This document shows positions 1 to 5,186 of a stretch of 5,718 nucleotides of DNA, piece after piece. A model generated the notes under the pieces. It was given only the letters and a program-made list of their open reading frames with translations, had not been told where the DNA came from and ran no database searches. Source of the stretch: Spirochaetales bacterium. Its GTDB lineage: Bacteria > Spirochaetota > Spirochaetia > DSM-27196 > PWMO01. How positions within the stretch are numbered: the first letter of the stretch is position 1; every line of letters starts with the position of its first letter. The DNA lies in assembly GCA_007130025.1 (NCBI GenBank), contig SLTF01000368.1:1-5718 (forward strand), in the 5' to 3' direction. Made by a program: the position numbers and the translations under genes.

Positions 1-2015
1 GCCTCAATCTGCAGCACGGCGTACACGGCCGCACCATGCAGTGGAAGAACGGCGGCGCATCCGCCGAGATCACCGACAGTCGGTTCGCCTCCATGGACAA
101 CCTGCACGTCATTGCGGCGCGCTGTCGAATTGAGGCAACCGGGCCGGTAGCCGTCACGCTCGGGATTGACGGTGATATCTGGAGCCTGAACGGTGATCAC
201 TTTCGCTCCGGTGGGCCCACCCCCGCTGTCACCGACGACCACCTGCTCGTTGAGTGCGTGACCGGCGAACACGGCGTGCGGGTCGCGGTGGCGCACGCGT
301 TCTCGGTCTCAGGAGCCGAGCCGTTGCGGGTGCGCACCGAGACCACCGGAACGCGCAGCGTCATGCGTACGCTGGAGTTTGCCGCGGGCACGCGGGCCAT
401 CGAGATTGAAACGGTGATGGCGGTCTACACCTCCAACGACGGGGTCCGTCCGGTTGATGCCGCGCGCGCCGCCGTTCAGAGCGCCATCGCCGAAGGGTAC
501 GCGTCCCTCCTTGAGCGCCATTGCGCGCGGTGGGACGAGGTGTGGCGGCGCAACGACATCGAGATTGACGGTGATCCCTTCGCACAGACTCTGCTGCGCT
601 TCAACACCTATCACAACATCATCGCGACGCCTGCTCATACCGATCACCTGCCCATCGGTGCACGGGGTCTGTCGTGCCAGGCGTACCAGGGAGCCGCATT
701 CTGGGACCAGGAGATCTTCAACCTGCCGATGTTTCTCTACACCGCGCCTGAGGTGGCGCGCAACATTCTCATGTATCGCTACCGCACTCTCGACGGCGCG
801 CGAAAGAAGGCACGCGATCTCGGGTACCGCGGTGCCTTCTACGCGTGGGTCAGCGGAGACACCGGTGAAGAGATCTGTCCCTCGTATTTTTTTGTCGACG
901 TGCTCAGCGGGCGAAAGATCCGCAATCACTTTAACGACTGGCAGATTCATATCTCCCCCGACATCGCGTACACGGTGCGTCGCTACGTGGCGGTCACCGG
1001 AGACCGGCAGTTTTTGCGGGACTACGGGGCCGAGATGCTCTTTGAAATCGCGCGCTTTCTGCACTCGCACTGCTACTACAAACCGGAGAAGGAGCGATAC
1101 GAGTTTATTCGGCTTCTTGGCCCCGATGAGTACCACGAAAACGTCGACAACAACAGCTTCACCAACTTCATGGCGCGTCACGCCCTGCGCGTCGCCTGCG
1201 AGGCGTGGGATGAGCTTGGCGAATGGGCAGCCGATGCACGCGCAGCGCTCGCCCACCGGCTCGAACTGACGGAAAACGAAGTCGTCCGCTGGCGAGAGAC
1301 CGCGGAGCGGGTCTTCGTGCGACCTCCCGACTCTGAAACCGGACGTATCGAACAGTTCGACGGATTCTTTGGGTTGGAGGACGTCTCCCCGGCTGCGCTG
1401 AAGGAACGGCTGATCGATCCGGGCGAATACTGGGGGTGGCCCAACGGGATTGCGGTGGAGACCCAGGTCTCCAAGCAGGCCGACGTGCTCCAGCTCTTTG
1501 TGCTTCACCCCGACGCCTACTCCACCGAGGTGATGCGGGCAAACTACGACTACTACGAACCAAGAACCCAGCATGGGTCGTCGCTGAGTTATTCCGTCTA
1601 CGCTACCGTTGCGGCCTGGGTGGGATATTCCGATCAGGCGTACGACTACTTTGTCCGCTCGGCAACGGTTGATCTGTTCAATACCGGAAAGGCGGTCAGC
1701 GGCGGGACCTTCATCGGCGGTATTCACACCGCCGCGTGCGGGGCCGCCTGGCAGATCGTGGTTATGGGATTCGTTGATGCTCGTATGGAAGATGGGGCGC
1801 TGAAGCTCTCCCCGCGGCTACCCGCCCGGTGGAAGAGTGTACGGTTCTTTCTGTCCATCCGGGGATCGCTTCTGCGGGTGACGGTCACCCACGCCGCCGT
1901 TGATGTGGAGAACGAAGCGGCGGCAACCGCTTCGGCCACCGTGGCGGTCTTCGGCGTGACAAAGCAAGTGGCCCCGGGGAGTCGGTGCTCCATCCCCATC
2001 GGCGCTTCGATTTGA
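1..2015 (+). CDS. Glycoside hydrolase family 65 protein, probable disaccharide phosphorylase (5' end missing)
   Basis: GH65 enzymes of this type phosphorolyse an alpha-glucosidic disaccharide (kojibiose, maltose, nigerose, trehalose and similar) in the cytoplasm, giving beta-glucose 1-phosphate and a free sugar. The frame is open from base 3, upstream of the ATG at 36, and the residues before that ATG (LNLQHGVHGRT) match the N-terminal beta-sandwich. The gene therefore starts outside the window and roughly 100 residues are absent. Numbering from the Met at 36, the sandwich runs to about 140 and an (alpha/alpha)6 barrel from about 190 to 590. A small beta domain follows. Visible motifs are FWDQE (222-226), GPDEYHENVDNN with the general-acid glutamate in DEYHE (364-368), KQADV (480-484) that contacts glucose in characterised members, and HGSSLS (513-518), the phosphate-binding signature. 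HGSSLS favours a phosphorylase over a hydrolase. The usual GEGY-x-GH before FWD is changed to CQAYQGA, so the substrate cannot be named. Family call is firm; the exact sugar is open. Confidence 0.93.
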   Translation, partial: LNLQHGVHGRTMQWKNGGASAEITDSRFASMDNLHVIAARCRIEATGPVAVTLGIDGDIWSLNGDHFRSGGPTPAVTDDHLLVECVTGEHGVRVAVAHAFSVSGAEPLRVRTETTGTRSVMRTLEFAAGTRAIEIETVMAVYTSNDGVRPVDAARAAVQSAIAEGYASLLERHCARWDEVWRRNDIEIDGDPFAQTLLRFNTYHNIIATPAHTDHLPIGARGLSCQAYQGAAFWDQEIFNLPMFLYTAPEVARNILMYRYRTLDGARKKARDLGYRGAFYAWVSGDTGEEICPSYFFVDVLSGRKIRNHFNDWQIHISPDIAYTVRRYVAVTGDRQFLRDYGAEMLFEIARFLHSHCYYKPEKERYEFIRLLGPDEYHENVDNNSFTNFMARHALRVACEAWDELGEWAADARAALAHRLELTENEVVRWRETAERVFVRPPDSETGRIEQFDGFFGLEDVSPAALKERLIDPGEYWGWPNGIAVETQVSKQADVLQLFVLHPDAYSTEVMRANYDYYEPRTQHGSSLSYSVYATVAAWVGYSDQAYDYFVRSATVDLFNTGKAVSGGTFIGGIHTAACGAAWQIVVMGFVDARMEDGALKLSPRLPARWKSVRFFLSIRGSLLRVTVTHAAVDVENEAAATASATVAVFGVTKQVAPGSRCSIPIGASI

Positions 2016-2040
2016 TTATATGTCCTGCGGATGGTATACT
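2012..2040 (+). promoter_or_regulatory. Sigma-70-type promoter with extended -10, for the small acidic peptide gene
   Basis: A -35 box TTGATT (2012-2017) is followed after exactly 17 bp by TATACT (2035-2040). TGG sits immediately upstream (2032-2034), forming an extended -10. The -35 box overlaps the stop codon of the GH65 gene. Transcription would begin near 2047 and leave a leader of only about 14 nt, consisting mostly of the Shine-Dalgarno. The hexamers and spacing are read directly from the sequence; promoter activity is inferred. Confidence 0.6.
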
Positions 2041-2060
2041 CTCCGTAAGGAGGCCCGATC

Positions 2061-2222
2061 ATGGAAGCCATTGATGCATATAGCCCGGTTGCCGCGCAAT
2101 CGGTGCAGCCCAACCCCCAGGCAGAGGCCGCTCCTCCGCCGGAACAGACTCCTCCCCCCGAGCCACAGGCTCAGCCCGCGTCGGATCCCGCCGTCGGACA
2201 GAACGTCGACGAGTACGCCTGA
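2061..2222 (+). CDS. Small Pro/Ala/Gln-rich acidic protein, 53 aa, function unknown
   Basis: I do not recognise a characterised homologue. The ORF begins with ATG eight bases (2053-2061) after a near-perfect Shine-Dalgarno TAAGGAGG (2046-2053) and ends at a TGA that starts a strong inverted repeat. Its own near-consensus promoter lies just upstream. Together these argue for a real gene despite its size. The 53-residue product has about 12 Pro, 11 Ala and 7 Gln, eight acidic residues, and no Lys, Arg, His, Cys, Leu, Phe or Trp. Net charge is near -8. It has short PPPE/TPPPEP-type stretches in the middle (25-39) and ends GQNVDEYA, less proline-rich than the centre. There is no signal peptide or membrane segment, so a disordered cytoplasmic peptide is the simplest reading. 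The tail faintly recalls small YjfB-like putative motility proteins that end in G-x-N-I-D, but that is only an impression. A larger overlapping frame (2020-2322) lacks a good ribosome site and is a shadow. Confidence 0.68.
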   Translation: MEAIDAYSPVAAQSVQPNPQAEAAPPPEQTPPPEPQAQPASDPAVGQNVDEYA

Positions 2223-2262
2223 CCCTGCGCGTGCGTCGCGGTGTTGGATCAGCGCAGGGTCA
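2220..2262. terminator. 11-bp perfect inverted repeat at the convergent gene ends, candidate bidirectional terminator
   Basis: TGACCCTGCGC (2220-2230) and its exact reverse complement GCGCAGGGTCA (2252-2262) flank a 21-nt loop. The first three bases of each arm, read on its own strand, are the TGA stop codons of the small + strand gene and the - strand PilZ gene. The hairpin therefore occupies the whole 37-bp gap and serves both transcripts. No T-run follows on either strand, so it is not a textbook intrinsic terminator. It may act with Rho or protect the mRNA 3' ends. Confidence 0.5.
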
Positions 2263-2269
2263 CCGCGAC
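2235..2269. repeat. 9-bp perfect inverted repeat interleaved with the stop-codon hairpin
   Basis: GTCGCGGTG (2235-2243) pairs perfectly with CACCGCGAC (2261-2269) around a 17-nt spacer. Its left arm lies in the loop of the 2220-2262 hairpin. Its right arm overlaps the last two bases of that hairpin and continues into the final codons of the PilZ gene. The arm order is A-B-A'-B'. With almost no linker between A' and B', a stable pseudoknot looks sterically unlikely, so the two hairpins are more probably mutually exclusive. Confidence 0.5.
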
Positions 2270-3264
2270 TGAGGGGTAAATATCGCCTGAAAGATCTTGT
2301 CTCTCACCGGCTCGCGGATTGACGTGAACCTCAGGTGCGCGATGCCACCGTTTCGGGAGGTGCGGACCACTTCTCCAACAACCTGCAACCGTTCCTTGTC
2401 TTTGCCGGCAAACCGTAGTTCAACGCGGTCCCCCGCGTCCAGCGGTAGCTCGGGTGGCTTTCGCATGCTCGCGCCGCCGCCTCCGAGGTCTTCGATCACC
2501 GTTTCCACTGCGGGCTCATCCGTGTAGGCCCTGCGCACCCGCGCCGGTATGCGCACGCGCCGGCGAAAGTAGGTTCGTTTCTGATAGCGGGTGAGTGATT
2601 CCGAATGCCGAAGATGCAGCACGTTGTCTTCGCGATTGACCACGATGGTGTGCACCTGAAAGATTCCCGCATGACTCTGATAGAAGACGTCGACCGCTGA
2701 GCCGATGCGGAAGTGCTCATCCGGGGGAATCACCACCTGGAAGGCGTGCGGTTCGTGCGACATGACGCGGCCGCGAACCGGGTGCTCGCCCTTGGCCCGT
2801 CGGACAAAGACGGTGCTCGCCTGGGGAAGGTGTACCGTGGAAGCCGGAGCGCGGTCCCGGGTCTGGTCAAAGCCAAGCCGCAATCGGAGTGCCGAGACTG
2901 CGTCCGACGGAGCCTCATCGGCTTGGAGAAGCTTCTTTGCACAGCTGTTGAACATCCACTCGTTTTCCAGCAGCAGGTATTTGTCGTGCACATTGGGAAG
3001 GTACTGGGCCATCCGATCCAGGATAGAGACCCACGAGGGCGGAATCGAAAGCTGCTCCATTCGTTCACCAAACGCTGCGGCTGCCCGCCGCTCCCGTTCG
3101 CGACGGTACCGGTTCTGCTCAACTCGAGCGTAGATCCAAAGGCCCAGCGTCAGCGAAAGCACGATGAGCAGGACCAGCGTCACCTCAAGCGGGTTGCTCC
3201 GGTAGGTCTGAGCGATGGTACGAAAAAAGTCGGTTCGTGCGTCGGGAATCTGCAGGAGATACAT
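2260..3264 (-). CDS. Membrane-anchored PilZ-domain protein, probable c-di-GMP receptor (flagellar brake-like)
   Basis: The 334-residue product is expected to bind cyclic di-GMP at the inner face of the membrane and adjust motility or surface behaviour. The ATG at 3264 is chosen because GAGGTG (3272-3267) precedes it. The longer frame starting at 3417 would run through coaX and has no ribosome site. One hydrophobic segment (about 26-46, TLVLLIVLSLTLGLWIY) is followed by a very basic stretch (RYRRERERR), placing the rest in the cytoplasm. A mixed region (about 55-150) leads to a beta-rich YcgR/PilZN-like domain (about 150-226). The PilZ domain follows (about 227-330), with RTYFR (230-234) as the RxxxR motif and D259-L-G-G-G-G264 as D-x-S-x-x-G with Gly in place of Ser. 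It is convergent with the small peptide gene and divergent from coaX. Target protein is unknown; no flagellar gene is in the window. Confidence 0.85.
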   Translation of the reverse strand: MYLLQIPDARTDFFRTIAQTYRSNPLEVTLVLLIVLSLTLGLWIYARVEQNRYRRERERRAAAAFGERMEQLSIPPSWVSILDRMAQYLPNVHDKYLLLENEWMFNSCAKKLLQADEAPSDAVSALRLRLGFDQTRDRAPASTVHLPQASTVFVRRAKGEHPVRGRVMSHEPHAFQVVIPPDEHFRIGSAVDVFYQSHAGIFQVHTIVVNREDNVLHLRHSESLTRYQKRTYFRRRVRIPARVRRAYTDEPAVETVIEDLGGGGASMRKPPELPLDAGDRVELRFAGKDKERLQVVGEVVRTSRNGGIAHLRFTSIREPVRDKIFQAIFTPQSR

Positions 3265-3279
3265 GGCACCTCTTCTCAA

Positions 3280-3290
3280 AGTATAGCATA
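3280..3290 (-). promoter_or_regulatory. Extended -10 element for the PilZ gene
   Basis: On the - strand, TGC followed by TATACT (hexamer 3285-3280) forms an extended -10, the same TGnTATACT form as the promoter at 2032-2040. No convincing -35 is found at 16-18 bp, which an extended -10 can tolerate. Transcription would start near 3273, leaving about 9 nt of leader carrying the GAGGTG ribosome site before the ATG at 3264. Confidence 0.42.
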
Positions 3291-3334
3291 ATCGGGGTGA
3301 TAATTCGCCGTGGGGGCGGAAGGAGTGGGGAGCC
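3287..3334 (+). promoter_or_regulatory. coaX leader: candidate -10 boxes and strong ribosome-binding site
   Basis: Within the 70-bp divergent gap, CATAAT (3287-3292) and GATAAT (3299-3304) are both plausible + strand -10 boxes in an AT-rich island. Neither has a good -35. GGAAGGAG (3318-3325) lies 9 nt before the ATG at 3335 and is a clear Shine-Dalgarno. The + strand -10 candidate at 3287-3292 is next to the - strand -10 at 3280-3285, so the two polymerase sites would overlap and probably compete. Confidence 0.35.
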
Positions 3335-4102
3335 ATGCTTCTTGCGGTTGATATCGGCAATACCAACATTGTCGTGGGGGTCTTTGCCGACGCGTCGCTC
3401 ACGGCGCATTTTCGCATTCAGACGGTATACGATCGAATGGCGGATGAGTATCACGTGACGCTCGCAGGGTTGTTCCGCGAATCGGGAATTGACGCGACGG
3501 TCTGTGAGTCGGTGGTGGTATCGAGCGTAGTCCCCGTACTGACCGAGGCGGTCGCGGAAGCGCTGCACCGGCTTACCGGCCGCGTTGCGCTGGTTCTTTC
3601 GCCAACGGCTGCGCTCAACGTGACAATTGCGATCGGGAACCCTCGCGAGCTCGGCTCTGATCTGATCGCAAACGCGGTCGCTGCCTATGACCGCTTCCGC
3701 GACGCGTGCATCGTGGTGGACTTCGGCACCGCGCTGACCTTTACCGCCGTCTCCGCCGCGGGCGCAATCCTCGGTGCGGCCATTGCGCCGGGGCTTCGTA
3801 CCGCGGTGCATTCGCTCGCCGCGGGTACCGCACAGCTGCCCGAAATCGACCTGAACGAACCCGAGAGCGCCATTGGCACCGACACCCCAAGTGCCCTGCG
3901 CGCCGGGATTGTGCTCGGTTACCAGGGCCTGGTAAACGAAGTCATCCGGCAGATGAAGCAGCAGATCGGGGTCCCCACGCGGGTCATTGCCACCGGTGGC
4001 CTGTCGGGCGCCATGGCCGCTCGCCTCGCGGAGATTGACGCGGTAGACCCATGGCTCACCCTGGAGGGGCTGCGCATCGTAGCGGAGCTCAACCGTGGCT
4101 GA
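3335..4102 (+). CDS. coaX: Type III pantothenate kinase
   Basis: CoaX phosphorylates pantothenate with ATP to 4'-phosphopantothenate, the first step of coenzyme A synthesis, in the cytoplasm. Class III enzymes need a monovalent cation and are not feedback-inhibited by CoA. The 255-residue length is normal for the family. It belongs to the ASKHA (actin-like ATPase) fold. The phosphate 1 motif DIGNTN is at 6-11 with Asp6. GSDLIANAVAAYDRF (about 107-121) carries Asp109 at the place of the usual GxDR catalytic aspartate, with Leu where many members have Arg. The second ATPase motif DFGTALT is at 129-135. GTDT..A...G and TGGLSG follow in the expected order. The ATG at 3335 has an excellent Shine-Dalgarno and begins exactly at the conserved N-terminal strand. 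It leads a run with the PLP enzyme, whose GTG start lies 8 nt inside the coaX end. Confidence 0.95.
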   Translation: MLLAVDIGNTNIVVGVFADASLTAHFRIQTVYDRMADEYHVTLAGLFRESGIDATVCESVVVSSVVPVLTEAVAEALHRLTGRVALVLSPTAALNVTIAIGNPRELGSDLIANAVAAYDRFRDACIVVDFGTALTFTAVSAAGAILGAAIAPGLRTAVHSLAAGTAQLPEIDLNEPESAIGTDTPSALRAGIVLGYQGLVNEVIRQMKQQIGVPTRVIATGGLSGAMAARLAEIDAVDPWLTLEGLRIVAELNRG

Positions 4103-5177
4103 CGAACTCTCGTTTGACATGGCGGTGGGGGCGGCGTTCAACGTTGCCCCGATTCTTCGGGAGATTGAGGCGCAGCGGGCCCAGGCGGCCGATCTGGACG
4201 CGCCAATTGAGGATCGTATCGCCGCCTTTGAAGACATCATGGAATCCGAGGTTGGTGATACCACCTTCTCCCGGGCGCGCAACATCGAGCGCGAGGTGGG
4301 TTTGCGGCAGATCTACCTGAAGTTTGAAGGCAGCAATCCGTCGGGAACCCAAAAGGACCGGATCGCCTTCGCCCAGGTGCTCGACGCCCTGCGACGCGGG
4401 TATCAGACCATCAACCTCGCAACCTGCGGCAACTACGGCATGGCGATGAGTTTTGCCGCCTCCCTCGCGGGACTCAGTTGCATGGTCTACATTCCCCGCT
4501 CCTACCATTCACGCCGCCTCGACGAAATGAAAAAGTTCAACTCGCAGATCGTTCTGGTTGATGGTGATTACGAGGCAGCCGTTGAGCAATCATCGCGGGA
4601 GGCGGCTGAGCGTGACCACTACGACGCCAATCCCGGCCGTGCCAACACCGACCTCCAGCTGCGCGCCTACGGCGAGATTGCCTACGAGATCTACGACGAG
4701 CTTCGAGACGCGCCGGCCGCGGTGGGCGTGCCGGTTTCCAACGGTACCACGCTGGCCGGCATCTACCGCGGTTTTGTCAGCCTCTACCGGCGCGGCAAAA
4801 CATCCCGGGTTCCCCGCTTTTACGCCGGTTCGTCCCACGCGAAGAATCCCATTGTGAACGCCTTTCTCAAGGGCTTGCTGACCTGCGAAGACCTGAGCCC
4901 CGGCCTGATTCGAGAAAGCGCGGTCAACGAGCCGCTGATCAACTGGCACTCGATTGACGGCGATCTGGCGCTGAACGCAGTCCGTGAGAGCGACGGCTGG
5001 GCGGTAAACGTCAGTGACCGGCAGATGCTCGCCTATTCACGGCTGGTGCGCGAGCAGGAAGGCATGTTGGTGCTTCCTGCCTCAACCGCCGGTCTGCTCG
5101 CCCTGATACGCCGCCACAAGCAGGAAGCCCTGCCAAACGATCGTTTCGTGGCCATTCTCACCGGCCGAAAACCATGA
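4095..5177 (+). CDS. Fold-type-II PLP-dependent enzyme, threonine synthase-like
   Basis: The 360-residue product resembles threonine synthase, cysteate synthase and related beta/gamma-replacement or elimination enzymes that use pyridoxal phosphate. Lys87 in KFEGSNPSGTQKDR (76-89) is the Schiff-base lysine. ATCGNYG (109-115) matches the S/T-x-G-N-x-G substrate loop. PVSNGTTLAGI (213-223) stands where the PLP phosphate loop is expected, but without the usual glycine-rich run. PASTAG (328-333) and LTG near the end are typical of the C-terminal part. The GTG start at 4095 is preferred because GGAG (4084-4087) lies 7 nt upstream; an in-frame ATG at 4119 has no such site. The 8-nt overlap with coaX suggests translational coupling. 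No thr or cysteine-synthesis genes are visible, so a role in housekeeping threonine synthesis is not established. The actual substrate could be O-phosphohomoserine, phosphoserine or another activated amino acid. Confidence 0.85.
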   Translation: MADELSFDMAVGAAFNVAPILREIEAQRAQAADLDAPIEDRIAAFEDIMESEVGDTTFSRARNIEREVGLRQIYLKFEGSNPSGTQKDRIAFAQVLDALRRGYQTINLATCGNYGMAMSFAASLAGLSCMVYIPRSYHSRRLDEMKKFNSQIVLVDGDYEAAVEQSSREAAERDHYDANPGRANTDLQLRAYGEIAYEIYDELRDAPAAVGVPVSNGTTLAGIYRGFVSLYRRGKTSRVPRFYAGSSHAKNPIVNAFLKGLLTCEDLSPGLIRESAVNEPLINWHSIDGDLALNAVRESDGWAVNVSDRQMLAYSRLVREQEGMLVLPASTAGLLALIRRHKQEALPNDRFVAILTGRKP

Positions 5178-5186
5178 GGGGAACCA

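Noticed and set aside
309..1727. 472-codon open frame on the - strand inside the GH65 gene
   Set aside because: It is fully antisense to a gene with clear GH65 motifs. Its translation shows no recognisable domain, and long antisense frames are common in GC-rich coding DNA.
2220..2269. H-type RNA pseudoknot formed by the interleaved repeats
   Set aside because: The topology fits on paper, but the second stem overlaps the first by two bases and leaves no linker to span an 11-bp helix. Alternative hairpins are more plausible.
2713..3291. 192-codon + strand frame opposite the PilZ gene
   Set aside because: Antisense shadow without motifs; it also reads through the PilZ promoter region.
3265..3417. 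51-residue N-terminal extension of the PilZ protein using the ATG at 3417
   Set aside because: It would run through the start of coaX, lacks a ribosome site and has no conserved look. The ATG at 3264 has GAGGTG just upstream and begins right before the membrane segment.
3185..4285. 366-codon open frame on the - strand across coaX
   Set aside because: It covers coaX and parts of both neighbours in antisense and has no family motif; a composition shadow.
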